A DNA stretch of 64,000 bases, taken from assembly GCA_013399305.1 (NCBI GenBank), contig VXAI01000015.1:3695329-3759328 (forward strand), given 5' to 3'. Numbering within the stretch: the stretch's first letter is position 1; each line of letters opens with the position of its first letter. This document shows, piece by piece, positions 13,801-24,814 of this stretch. Both the position numbers and the translations under genes were made by a program. The stretch is from Rostratula benghalensis (lineage: Eukaryota > Chordata > Aves > Charadriiformes > Rostratulidae). The notes under the pieces are model-generated. The model saw only the letters and a list, made by a program, of their open reading frames with translations. It had not been told where the DNA came from and did no database searches.

Positions 13801-16800
13801 GGCATGTGGGAGGTCGGTGGCAATGTCTGCTCTTGCACGGGATCTGCTACCCAGGGCAGCTCGATGCAGGTGGACATGGGAAGGTACCGCTGGGAGCTGC
13901 AGCATCGTCAGAGCCTCCCCAGCTGATCAGGGCAAGTCAAAGCAGCACAAGGCTTTCTACAGCAGCCTTTGCTGCAAATACCCACTGACAGGAACGGGTG
14001 TATCTATCTAGTCAGAACTTGGTTTGGTAGAGGTTCGTGTGTGTGTGTAACCGCCATATTCAGAAGCTGAATATTGGAAGGAGATGGCTGTCAGTATTTC
14101 CAGAGCACTGATCAACTCATTCTGGATGTGAGTGAGGTCTTCAGGGATGGTTCTTTCACACTAGCATGATTTAGTCAATTATTAGTTGCTGGTGTTGCCA
14201 TCTTACTCAAACTATTTTCTTCTCCACCACACAATGTACACCTTCTGCATGGTGATACTCCTCTGTGTACCACTGGCCCCACACAGAAGTTGTGACAGCC
14301 TTACCTTTTCTTTTTCAGGCTGTTAATGAACACTGTTACTAAACAGTAAGGCAGTAAAGACTTAGGCAAGCTGCTTAGAGAGTTCTCAACGTTATACTCT
14401 TTTTTTGCCAGGTGATAATCAGCCACCAGCTTTGATAGCCCCTCAGTTTGAAGGTATAAGAAGTTATAATGTCATCAAATAATTGATAGTCTGACTTATA
14501 AGAACCAATTCTAGGAGACCTTTTGCATGCTGTATGTTGACTTGCTGTTATTAGCAGGCAATATTGAGTAGCCTCTTAGGCATTTGAAACCATAAGACTG
14601 AAAAATATCCCTACATCATGGGATGGATAGGTAAACTAGCAGTGTATTCTACTGGCTACACATTTTAATGCATAGTATACATTCTAAATGCATAATATTC
14701 AGCTCAGCAGTTGTGAAACGTAGTCCACAGATACTTTGCTTTATAGTTATGCTCTTTGCTGCTGCTGCAGAAAGCTGTCTGTGCAAATATTGACAGAAGC
14801 TAAGCCTCAGATCCTAAAGGCTCCCACACAGCCATGGGCAGGGAGTACGAAAGACCCCATGGTCAGTGTGAGGCCTGAGCTTTGCTCTTTTTCCTCTGTG
14901 AACACATGCCCATATAATTCCCCTCCCCTGTTTTTTCCTCTGTCAGAGATGGTAAAATATGACAAATTAGTGACACGTGACTGGCTAAGTGAGAAGACAT
15001 GCTCACATTTAGCTGACCTGTGCAGAACATGAAACAAAAGTGCCAGAAGGAAACATGCTATAGTCAACTTAATATGAATTTTAAGACGTCAAAATCCTGC
15101 TATATAAGGCCTAGATTTTCTGAGGAACATTTGATCTTGGCTGCTTACCTTGAAATAGTTCTGGAAGGTAAAGTTTAGGTTTGTTTTACTGTGCATTTTC
15201 CTTCAGAATATCATGAGCACAACCCAAAACTTCAGGCCTTTGCAGCAACAGAGTTGCTCATTGTGCTTCGCTTCAATTTTTAATATTTTTTTTTTGCTTG
15301 AACTCTTCTAAGCATCATTCCATGGTTGTAAGTAGAGATAAGTAAATGTTCGGCTTGGAGAATGCTTAAAGCACACACTGAATGCCCAGGCAGGCCTGCT
15401 TTTGTATGGTAACAACAGAAAATAACACAGAGAGAGAAAAGTTGTCTTTAGCACAGGTAAATTAGGCAGCCTGGCACTGCTCTGTCAGGAACTCCCCACA
15501 GCAAATTAGCAACTGGTCAAGGACACTGTTTGGTAAAAATTGTGCTTAAAAGCCACCCTTCTGACTCAATATTTCTGTCATGTGTCAGTACCTGGTGAAG
15601 ATGCTGATGTCAGTGGTACATTTAGTATTATAATCGCCCTTGACAAGATGAAATATGGCCTCTGAATTCCAAGAACATACGGGATTATTGAGAAAGAAAA
15701 TTGTGTGAACAAGGGCAATTATGGCAATAACTATCTATGACATACTACACTGAGTCATCCAACCATAACACAGATATAATGAAAATATTTTTAAAGGCAA
15801 ACATGATGTAAACCAATGCCAAAATTATCTAATTTATTATTCTGTCATGAATGATAAATGTTAAAAATACCCTCTACGTTTCACAGAATAGCAAGAAAGC
15901 ATTCCTTGATGCGTGCCTTGCTGCATGATTTGGAGAGATACAAAAGGATGAAGGTTTCTTTGTAAAGGGAATGGAAAGATGATGAAACACCATTCTCATC
16001 TAAATTCCAATCTTTAATTTTTCAGGATATAATTGCTCTAGTTATTCTTCATCACATAATTCCCCCCCCACTTAACTTCCCACCATCACCCCACCACTTC
16101 TACACAGCTATGCAACATAGAGGAGGCAGCTGGCAGCCTATTAATCATAATAGAGCTGGCTTTAACCTTGAAAACGTGTCATCTGCAGGTTTGTACCCCT
16201 CTGATGATAAGCTTTGGAGCTCTTTGTTCTTTGAGATGTAACATTTCTGAATTTCTATTATCATTTTCAGATAAAAGCGAAGTAGTAATGAAGTTTGAAT
16301 ACAATATGTATTAGTTATAAAACAAAATAAATGACCCATTGCCCTGCTATAGAGTAAAACCAGTCCTAGAGCCAAAGCTTCTGTCTCTGGGCCCCTGAGG
16401 CGAGGCACAAATACGTAAGGCAGTGGTTGTGGGGCCAGGGGGAAGGGCAGGAGCCAATGCTTTTGTCCTCAGCACCGGGGGAAGAACAAATCTGTAGCGT
16501 TAGTATTTAGTGGTAGATGCTCCATTTGTCAACGGTGAGTTTTTAGCACTTAACAAAGATCTGTCTTCATTTCACTGATGGGATAAACACATGGTCAGGA
16601 ATTGTTCCTTGCAGAAGGTCAGGAAGCAGATAACAGCAGGGCAATGACAAACCCCCAGCAGTTGGGAAACACCTCCCTTTCTGCCCATGCCCCCGGAGAG
16701 TGCAAAGTGCCGTGGAACCTTAGTTGTTGCTCGTGTGTCCCAGGCCCTGGCCCATCCAGCAAATCCACACAAAACAGTGGAGAAGATGATGCTGGTGTGG

Positions 16801-16842
16801 AGGTAGAAAAAGACTTCTGAAAGATGCAGTGGGTTTTTAAAA

Positions 16843-16935
16843 AATACATACATATGTCAAATATGTATGTGTGTATATCTAACTATAAATGTGTGTATAT
16901 ACATAAATATATAAAAACATATATACACACACACT
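16843..16935. repeat. TA/TG/CA-rich degenerate microsatellite
   Basis: Alternating purine-pyrimidine sequence made of ATACAT, TGTGTATAT, ATATATA and ACACACAC blocks. Imperfect, so an old dinucleotide repeat. No family was assigned. Confidence 0.85.
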
Positions 16936-17367
16936 GCTATATTCAGAGATTTGGTAGAATGAAAAGTCTCCACTCTAAATCTGAGACAGAATCTGTTTAT
17001 CATATCCATAAATGTCATTTTTTCACCTAGGAACTCACCTTGACCAGGTTATTGAAATAGTTGTGTTAGAAGAAATAATCTGCAGCAGCTGCTTCATAAA
17101 ATATACGCCTTTCTTGACGGGGAGGGAATGACTTTCCTCAATATATTCTGTGGGTATAAACTTTTGCTCACAAAGGTTTTGTGCACATTACCTAGGCACA
17201 CATTACCTAGACACGCGGAGTAGGATTTCTCATACAAGCAGAGCTCTGCTTGTTTAATCACAATAGTACTCCCAGGGAGCCATAATTCATATGCTGTTGT
17301 TTATAACCCATGTAAAAAGAATAACTTGGACAAATACAAAGTTCTTTTAGGAAATTAAGATTTCATA

Positions 17368-17373
17368 TTTATT
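17368..17373 (-). terminator. Alternative distal poly(A) signal AATAAA
   Basis: A second minus-strand AATAAA in line with ADGRD1, followed after about 30 nt by a T/G-rich stretch (TTTGTATTTGTCC). It would serve only a long 3' UTR isoform. The sequence between the two signals shows no feature that proves it is transcribed. Confidence 0.2.
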
Positions 17374-18159
17374 TGGGGGGAAAACCAACAAACCTAAATT
17401 ATTTTACTACTCACTAGCAAAGTCATTCTTGTTATATTACCTATTTTAAAACTCATTTCTCATTCAATTAAGGTTTCATACCATTGACAAAATGATGCTG
17501 TCCTGAAAAAAAAATATTGCAATAGCTGCTATATACAAGCCCATAAATAAACTGCAAGATTTTCAAGCTTCAAAAGACTGAGGACAGGAAGAGATTGTTT
17601 AAAGATTCATTTGAGCATTTCTTATTCAGTACATTTGCTGCAGTCAGTAACAACAAAAATACATTGACTCAAACAAAAGGAGTGGACACATTTGTACTTT
17701 GTGGGTTTTGAACTGGTTTATAAAAAAAAAACAAAACAGAAGAAACCTCACCCCCAACCTAATATTATATTATAAACAGAGTCTTCTAGATCCTAACCCC
17801 CTGTGACATAAACAAGAAGACAAACTGCTTCATCACAAGTGCCGTTCAAAAGTTAAAGCATGGGATGTGGGTTATCCACAGGGGATCTCAGCAGATACAG
17901 GTACAGGAGAATGAATGCTCCCTCAGAATATAATACATCTCTGTCACATTCTCACGTATAAAACCAAAACCATTTTCATGCTCTTCCTGTATTTGGTGAG
18001 CATTTCTAAATATGGTAAACCTGCATGAAAAACAGATCTAGCCCTTTATGTGACTGCCACTGGTACTGGCATTTAGATACGGCATTTTTTTTTTTCAAAT
18101 GGGCCAATAGGTGATGAATATACATCAGCTCAGGAGGAAATGCAGGAAATTAAAATATT

Positions 18160-18185
18160 GGGGGGGAGGCAGCACGGGGGGGAGA
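18160..18185 (+). repeat. Paired G7 tracts
   Basis: Two runs of seven G separated by aggcagcac. On the ADGRD1 strand these are C tracts. There are only two long tracts, so a canonical four-tract quadruplex would need the longer runs to be split. Confidence 0.85.
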
Positions 18186-18338
18186 ATATTCTTTAAAAGT
18201 AAGATTATTTAAAAAAAAAAAGCAAAAAAAAGCTTTGCTGTGTCCTGGTTCATTCACAGATCTGTTTGTACTAAACCACAATGACTAGAAGAGGATGCTC
18301 CTCAAGGAAGGTTTCACTCTATATCCACGGTCACAGTA

Positions 18339-18400
18339 AGAAAAACAAAAAACAACAAAAGAAAACAAAAAAACCCCAACAACCCACAGCAAACCCCCAC
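18339..18400 (+). repeat. A-rich low-complexity tract
   Basis: An irregular (CAAA)n-like and CAACA-rich stretch. It could be an old retroelement tail, but no element body was recognised next to it. Confidence 0.7.
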
Positions 18401-20070
18401 ATGCTCCAGTATAAAAAATATGCTTAAATATATTGTCTGCACACAATACAAAGGCTGAGCTCTGTTATCACAGTACAGTTGTGTTACGGTCTCCTCCATA
18501 CATTTCAAGTGCTCCTTCTACTGTGTCCTTTGTGGAGAAAAATAATCATTCTCAGTACAAGAAAAGCCCAGATGTTTGCACAGCTGTAAGAAAATCCGAT
18601 GTAGAAAAGGCTGAGAAAAAGCCGTATCTACAAAAGCCAAAACAAAGACACAGCCATGTAGCTTTTACAGACCAACCTTTTAGAGTTAGCGATAGGAAAT
18701 TGAGTGGAAGTTTGTATCTTTCCTACGTGTATGTGCGTGATGTGCAGTGTGTCACAGTCTGCTCTGATCTACCTGCAGAAATCCAGCATGTATCTGGTGA
18801 AACTAAGTTAATTTCTGTGCAATGCATTAATTCATAGCCACAGACAAACTTGAGTGCCCTGTGGGGTGGTGACCATACCAACAAGTCTTGGCCAGGAAGG
18901 GGAGAAGGCACAGGAGGTGGAAAAGATTGGTCCAAATGCAAACAGATAATTTTTCCTTAGTGCAGGAAGGAAACACGGAAAAAACTTGTTTTGGATCAAT
19001 GGAAAATGAAATGCATTGATGTTTCCTAAACTTTCAATTCGCATTTCTTTTGGATGGAACACTTCACTAAATTCAGTCCTAATGGATGAATGTTTCTTGT
19101 TCCCTAAAGATCAATTTACTTCTCTCTTCCTTTTTTACAAATTCACTGTCCAATAAACAATTTCCACCCTGCATATTAGTGTACAAATACCTTTTCTGCC
19201 AGAAATCAATAGCAGATTCACTGGGACCAGAAACGGTCTGAGCTGCTGAAGATACAAACTTCAATTAAGGAAAAAAACACCAACACCAAACCTATTAGCA
19301 AAAAAAATGAGCCTGAAGATTTGCATATTTCCCTCCTTTTGTAGTATTTTGATAGCCCAGTGTATTAGGAAAACCAATGTAATTACCTTGGTAGATCCTG
19401 CAAACGGGTACACCCAGTGTCTTGGGGAGACAGGTACTGCAGAGAGGGAAGAGCTGGGGATGCAAAGTGAGTGGTGGCTGCGAAGGGGAGCTCGTCTTTG
19501 CAACTGCTCTGGAGTCCCTGGCTGCTGAGAAAATCCCAGTGCAAGACACACATTTAGGGGTTTGTAGCCTGCTTTAGCCCCAGCTGGAAAGGTGCAGCTG
19601 AGATTGCACCCCCATGTGCTCCATCAGCACTTCCGAGATCCTACAAAACACTGGGCAAAAGAAAAAATTACAGTGGTGGTTTGTTTTGGTTTTTTTCCCT
19701 CCCGCACAATACTTCATAGCAGTGCTAAAGGAGAAGCTATTAACTGCTGAGAAGTTTAAAACCACAAAAGACTCTGCAGAGACCTATTTAAAGGATGTCT
19801 GTAGGTAACAATATAGACTTGCTTGTAGTCTGGCTGCCTTCAGTGTGTCTTTGTGTCACAATTTTGTGGTTGGAATTCAGTGTCTTGCTTTGAACACTGA
19901 AAGACAGGTAAGTCACAGTGCCAGGCTTTGATTTCCAAAAGCTACAGCGTGTTTGCAAAAGACACTTGATGGCCAGTTGTTGATTGCATCCAACAGCTCC
20001 AGGCAAAGCAATACATACACTTGGTATGGTCATATGTCACCAGAAACAAACCAGCAACAGAAATGCTGTG

Positions 20071-20793
20071 GACTGCTGAGACAACCTTGGCCATTTATTC
20101 TATAGATAGGGTGTCAGGAATATGTCAACCACTAATAGGCCACGTACATGTAACATACACTGTCTCTGTGCAGCCAGACATGTGTGTGTTAGCATTGCTC
20201 ATTCCACCCCCATGCTGGGAGCTGAGCAGCTGGAACCTGCTTCTCCCTCAAATCCTGGCTTCCTTGTAGCATTTAAATTAATCACCACACTATGAATTTT
20301 GAATAAGCTTCACTTCAGTAATTGGATTCTGTAAGGTAATAAATGTAAACAGAAAGTGCACAGCAAGACCAGAATAGCCCCATTACAACATCACAATGGG
20401 AAGCATTTCATTGGAGAGTATAAAAATCCATCTTTCCAGAGGTATGTTACCTTCCCTCAGTTCTGGGAGCTGGAATGACTCAGATAGATAGCAATAAGCT
20501 CTTTTTGTCTACCTAGTGTTTTCATCATTGCTGACAAAACCATCCAGTGTATATTTGTGCTAGTTATTTTTACAGATATCACTAACAGCCAAGTGGCAGA
20601 ACATGTTACAGTTTCAAAGGCAAGCAGATGAGGGCCATTTAAGCAACAAAACAATATGGTGATTACCAACTTATTAGGCAGGGATTAAAAAAGCGGGTTT
20701 TTACTGGTATTAACAGTGAGGAAATAATGGCAGACACTGTGTCAGAGGTCCTGAATGTATGGCTTGGTTTTCACTGAGAAGCTGGTATTACTG
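20071..20793 (-). other. ADGRD1: Probable ADGRD1 3' untranslated region
   Basis: This is the stretch between the ADGRD1 stop codon and the first well-formed poly(A) signal on the minus strand. No splice pair or repeat stands out in it. The end is a prediction from the AATAAA and downstream GT-rich sequence, so it could be off by some tens of bases. A longer form is possible: the next AATAAA seen on this strand is at 17368-17373, which would give about 3.4 kb of UTR. Confidence 0.45.
20094..20099 (-). terminator. Poly(A) signal AATAAA, candidate ADGRD1 3' end
   Basis: AATAAA on the minus strand, about 700 nt past the TGA. About 25-40 nt further along comes a GT-rich stretch (TTGCTGGTTTGTTTCTGGTG), the usual layout for a vertebrate cleavage site. 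Cleavage would fall near 20,065-20,080. Confidence 0.5.
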
Positions 20794-20889
20794 TCAGACT
20801 GCTGATAAATCAATGCGGTTGGCTGAGTTGGTGCTTTTATCCCAGGTGTTCAGCTTTGTGGGGGTTGTGCCTGGCCTGTTCCCAGTCAT
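20794..20889 (-). CDS. ADGRD1: ADGRD1 last coding exon with stop codon
   Basis: After the acceptor TTGTTTTCCAG, 31 codons and a TGA follow: [20 protein letters not shown] then [11 protein letters not shown]. The pattern NGTRPG...TKL..WDKS...R.DLSAV of mammalian ADGRD1 (as recalled) is preserved. The opening ATG is an internal Met, not a start. The last three residues Ser-Ala-Val fit a class I PDZ-ligand consensus (S/T-x-hydrophobic). Coding sequence ends at 20794, and the exon continues into the 3' untranslated region. Confidence 0.95.
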   Translation of the reverse strand: MTGNRPGTTPTKLNTWDKSTNSANRIDLSAV

Positions 20890-21555
20890 CTGGAAAACAA
20901 AATAATATTGAAAATAGATTTATTTATTTTGCTAAACCACTCATGTCTGGATGAAATAAAAGCTTGAAGCATCTGTTTACATTACAGAGTTGTCACAGTG
21001 TCTTGAGAGCATAAGCTATAAAGGATTTTTAAACAGTTATGGCCAGGATCTAAGGTGATTGGCAACGATCACTTAATAATACCTATCACCTCAGAAGTCT
21101 GGTTCTTTATAAAAACAAATGTCTTTTGCCTCAAGGCAATTTAAGGAGACCTAGAAAAGCAGATTCATATGTTGATTTATTTAAGATTTTATTCCTCAGG
21201 CTTAAAATGTGAAAGTGCCCTATCAAAAAGCCATCAGCATCAGACAAATACATTGCTAAAAAGCTGTTTGAATGCATAATAAGAAGTCCATTACGACTGG
21301 TGGGAATAGTCTCATTGAACCCTACTCCAGAGTTCATAAACCTTTGTTTACTTTCATTTGATAGTTTACCAGGAAGTAGAACTTTCAAAACAGATACTGT
21401 AGATACAACTTAATACTTGCTGATTCCACACCACGCATTAGGTCAGGTACTAAAAATACCCACACGCCTTCTTTTGTCTGGCTCTTTCCAAGAGGATTTT
21501 ATGTGGAACACTTTCAAGTACAATAGGACAAAAGAGGGAATGGAAGAATACTCAC
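20890..21555 (-). other. ADGRD1: ADGRD1 intron, last (666 nt)
   Basis: Donor GTGAGT, acceptor TTTTCCAG. The region is AT-rich and includes a short run of TTTATTTATTTT. Nothing else was recognised. Confidence 0.9.
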
Positions 21556-21648
21556 AATGTCTGAATTGAAGGGTTTCACATTGATGTTGCGAGTCGAACT
21601 ACTGGTAAGGGACCAGACCTTGGTTTTATGCTTAAAGGCAGCTCTAAC
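21556..21648 (-). CDS. ADGRD1: ADGRD1 exon: proximal cytoplasmic tail
   Basis: This 93-nt exon follows the acceptor CTTCTTTTTCCCAAAG and ends before the donor GTGAGT. It encodes [20 protein letters not shown] then [11 protein letters not shown]. The [18 protein letters not shown] block is essentially identical to mammalian ADGRD1 as recalled. It has a basic membrane-proximal stretch and a Ser/Thr cluster suited to phosphorylation (an inference). Both ends are in phase 0. Without splicing at the donor, the frame runs 13 more codons into the intron and then stops, so a retained intron would give a different C-terminus. Confidence 0.97.
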
Positions 21649-23526
21649 CTTTGGGAAAAAGAAGGAAACCAGATAGATTTCTTTTGAAAAAGCTGTGTTT
21701 GTTTTCACAGGTGCAGCCTACAATCATTTCCCCATTATCCTTCCTCCATATTTACGTCACTGTACTAAAAAAACAATAGTCTGCCCCTACATTTTCCTTT
21801 ATATTTATGGTCTTATTTTTAAATATACCTTTACTTTTCAAGTATCCATACTTTAAATACAAAGCATTGTATAACCTCACCTATGTCTCATTGCACTGGC
21901 AACATTTTCATGTTATCCCATCCTTCTGGATGTCCAAGGTATGCCATTACCATTCATCTTGTTAAAAATAATCAAAGAAAAAGCCAAAACTGCAGGGCAT
22001 ATAAGCATACATCCCCAGGAATTGCAGTCCTGCTTTGAAAGATTTCATAGGGTGCTGTTACAGTGATTTTTAGCAGCTCACTAGGACACTTTCACATCTT
22101 CTAGCTAAATACACAGTCCCAGGCAGGACCAGAAGCTCATCCATTTGGGCAGGCTCTCCCTGGAGCTCGTGCACCCTAATGGTATCCAGATGCCATGAGG
22201 ACATAAGCCAGCTGCCAGCCTTTGGAATACTGAAATTAATTAAAGATAGTGGATGAAATTCCCTATAGATGTAGGAAGAAAAACCACCTGGAAATACCTT
22301 TACAGTGCCTGAGTTTTAATTCTATGATAAGAACAAAATTCCCAAGAATTCTTGCAGTTTAGCTGAAGAAATCTTTTAGATCTGCCAACAGAGCCAAATA
22401 AGACCTGCTCTCCAAAAATGACAGTTCATATGACCTATATATGACCTGCTTTTTGAGCATACAAACTCTGAAAAGTTTCTGAATTTAATTTCTCACGCAC
22501 TTCCTAGAAAATGACAGCAGTTAAAATATTTATATTTGATGTAAGCCATTAGAAGCTTGACAGCAAGAAGAAATTCTTTCTGAGTCTGAGGAAGAATAGA
22601 ATAAAGAAATATTTTTCCTCCTTACCTTTAACCTGCCTGCTTAACTTTAGTTGATCTCAATAAAGATCAAGAATTTCATGGTCAGTGCTGCTGACTCTCC
22701 AAACTGATGGTAGCAAAGATCATATCAGTGCTCTAAGCCTGACGAGATCGGCAAATGTTAAGAAATACAAACATCTCCACAGAAGAGCTGGAGTGCCCTT
22801 GTCACATAGGAAGCAGCAGCAGGCTAAGGGGCAGAGCTGCTTGGCAGCTCTTTCCTTACCAACTGTTTGCCTTACAACTGCTGGGGGAGGAGAGCACACT
22901 GAGCTCCAGGCCCAGCAGAGATGGTCTCCACAAGCCCGTTTACATCAGCCTTGCCTTGGCTTTACCCCAGTTGTTCTGAGACAGCCTTAAAGCAAAAAGA
23001 TGCCTTTTGGTGCACTGAAATCCTGAACTTCCTGCCAACAAACTACCTAGAATATGTTCTACTCTGTTTGGTTTCCTATTAAGAACTGCTTGTGTAACTT
23101 CCAAAAGCGAGTTGTGTTTGGAAATAATATTTATTTTTCCCTCTGGAATTGCAGATGCAACAAAGCCAGAGGCGCCCAAGTAGGGACTGGCAGAGCGAGT
23201 CCAAGTCCCTCTGCTGAAGCATCCTCCCTTGGCAGCACAGCCCATGCCCTGCTCAGCCCCCACAGCCCTCAGCAGTGCTGCTGCCCTGAGTCTTGAGCTG
23301 CTTTCTCATATATTTTTTTTTCTTAAAACCTTTCTTATGTTAAATAAAAAGGATGGGTCAGAACACTACGTCACAAAATCACTAACAGTCATATATTAAT
23401 TGGGAAAAAAAAGAAATCAGTGGCATAGCAGGTAACTATTACAAGAAAGTATTTTCTCATTTTATACTCATGTTACTTGAATTTGGTAATCCACACCAAA
23501 TTTGTTATCATGCTCTGGTTACATAC
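21649..23526 (-). other. ADGRD1: ADGRD1 intron (1878 nt)
   Basis: Donor GTATGT, acceptor CCCAAAG. No repeat, RNA gene or further exon was recognised. ORFs of 74-107 codons near 22,685-23,296 lie in a moderately GC-rich stretch and look like chance frames. Confidence 0.88.
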
Positions 23527-23568
23527 CTCTGAATTCAAGAGACAGTGAAACAGGAACATGAAAAATCC
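23527..23568 (-). CDS. ADGRD1: ADGRD1 exon: end of helix 7 / start of helix 8 (42-nt small exon)
   Basis: This 42-nt exon follows the acceptor ATCTGTTTTCAG and ends before the donor GTATGT. It encodes 14 residues, GFFMFLFHCLLNSE, which match the end of helix 7 and the turn into the cytoplasmic helix in ADGRD1. Both ends are in phase 0 and the length is a multiple of three, so skipping it would keep the frame while removing the inner end of helix 7. It is too short to be found by ORF length. It was recognised by protein motif and flanking splice sites. Confidence 0.93.
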
Positions 23569-24687
23569 CTGAAAACAGATAAAAGGGAGAAGTGTGAAAA
23601 CTGACCATGGAGAATGAAATACAATAATGTATTTCTGACAGTATTGCATAAAGCAGGTATCGAGTGTCTGGAGATCTCCAAGTACTGGAGAGTGGGCAGA
23701 TTGGGGCCCCTGTTAAACTGGAGAAAGCTGCAGCACTATGTTACTGTGACGCTCGTCTGAAGCTTTTCCTGTAACACAGCATCTCCTGACCTTTGGGGTG
23801 CTAAAGGAGAAATCTGGCTGAAAAACAGCAGGAATTCTGTTTTCATGGCAGCAGGAGAACTATTTCTCTGTGCTTGCAAAGATAAAGGCAGAATGAAACA
23901 CCAGATCAACACTTTGCACATTAGAAAACTGAGGTGCTAGCATTAGGGAAAGTTCACCAAAGAATTTTGCTATCTTTGGGCTTTTTGTCCAACAGAATGG
24001 GAAAAAGTCTCATCCCCTTTCCCTTAAAAATAATTTTGTTTTGGAATATTCAGTCAAACTTACATGTTTTTATTTTGGATGAAAACTGGAAATTTCCCTA
24101 TCAGCTTAGGGGGAGAACTCTGTTGATAGAGGTTTCTGCCTCTACTCCAACATCGCTTAAACCTCAGCAGGTATTTACATTCCTTCCTGGAAGCTGTTTT
24201 TCTGGATTGGTATCTTAAGAAGAGGAGGGTCTAACTGCCTGCATACACCAGTCACGTGCTGGTTTGTGCAGCATGCAGAATACCTCTGCTTTTCTCCTTA
24301 TGCTGCCCCATTCCCACAAACTTCTGTTTGCTTTCGTTTAGTCTCAGTAATGAAGCCTCAAATTGACACTGAAAAATCATTCTGGTATCTCTACTAAAAA
24401 TCTTGCCTGTGGTACATGGTACTGGAAGAAGGAATTTAATTTCTCAAGCTCAGTATCTCATTTATTTAATTATTGCTACTGGAAACACTTAGGAGTGGGA
24501 TAAAAGTTCTGTTCATACAGAAACTAAACAATTGCCAGCTCAGTATGGTCAACTCAGACTTAAAAGACAGGGGCAAGAGCAGAAAGAAAATCCAGCAGAC
24601 ACAAGCATGTGAAAACTTTCCTAATGATCCATTTATTGGATCTCAGCAGCAGTTCAGTAGCCGTAAACTTTCCCACCAGGTACTTAC
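23569..24687 (-). other. ADGRD1: ADGRD1 intron (1119 nt)
   Basis: Donor GTAAGT, acceptor CTGTTTTCAG. Nothing else was recognised inside. Confidence 0.88.
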
Positions 24688-24814
24688 TTGTAGTGAATTG
24701 AAAACAGCAAATATATACTGAAATACTAATGCATGGGCATTGACAGCCAAAATCCCAAAGATCCATGAGCTTCCCAAGATAGGTAGGAGAACAGCGACGG
24801 CTTTAGCTGTTAGT
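24688..24814 (-). CDS. ADGRD1: ADGRD1 exon: helix 6, ECL3 and most of helix 7
   Basis: This 127-nt exon follows the acceptor CATTTTCTTTCAG and ends before the donor GTAAGT. Its first base completes the Lys codon, and 42 codons follow: [42 protein letters not shown]. The Trp in SSWIFG corresponds to the conserved helix-6 'toggle' Trp of adhesion receptors. VNAHALV is the short ECL3. [12 protein letters not shown] is helix 7, with the family motif completed by the Gly that opens the next exon. It ends in phase 0. Confidence 0.97.

Larger units (their letters stand above)
1..17300. other. Flank downstream of ADGRD1, no gene recognised
   Basis: No exon of a known family was recognised on either strand, and no CR1 fragment was seen. 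Open frames of 60-147 codons occur but show no recognisable domain. The longest (12291-12713, 13568-14011) lie in GC-richer patches where stops are rare. Short features inside are listed separately: a G13 run, two AT hairpins and a TA/TG-rich microsatellite. In mammals the next gene in this direction is SFSWAP; none of its exons were seen here. Confidence 0.6.
17301..20070. other. Region between distal and proximal ADGRD1 poly(A) signals
   Basis: This may be intergenic or the extended 3' UTR of a longer ADGRD1 transcript. It contains paired G tracts at 18160, A-rich low-complexity sequence at 18339-18400 and a T11 run near 18,087. A 134-codon frame on the + strand (18433-18837) has no recognisable domain and is antisense to ADGRD1. 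No gene is supported. Confidence 0.45.

Noticed and set aside
13568..14011. 147-codon + strand frame
   Set aside because: Located in a GC-rich patch with overlapping open frames on the same and opposite strands. No domain, signal peptide or splice context was recognised.
17188..17216. Near-duplicate cattacctag units
   Set aside because: Two copies of a 14-15 bp unit. A local slippage event with no further structure.
1..17300. Exons of SFSWAP, the expected downstream neighbour by mammalian gene order
   Set aside because: No recognisable exon on either strand. In mammals the gap between the two genes is large, so its absence is expected.
18433..18837. 134-codon + strand frame downstream of ADGRD1
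   Set aside because: No recognisable domain, preceded by A-rich low-complexity sequence, and antisense to a possible long 3' UTR. Not supported as a gene.
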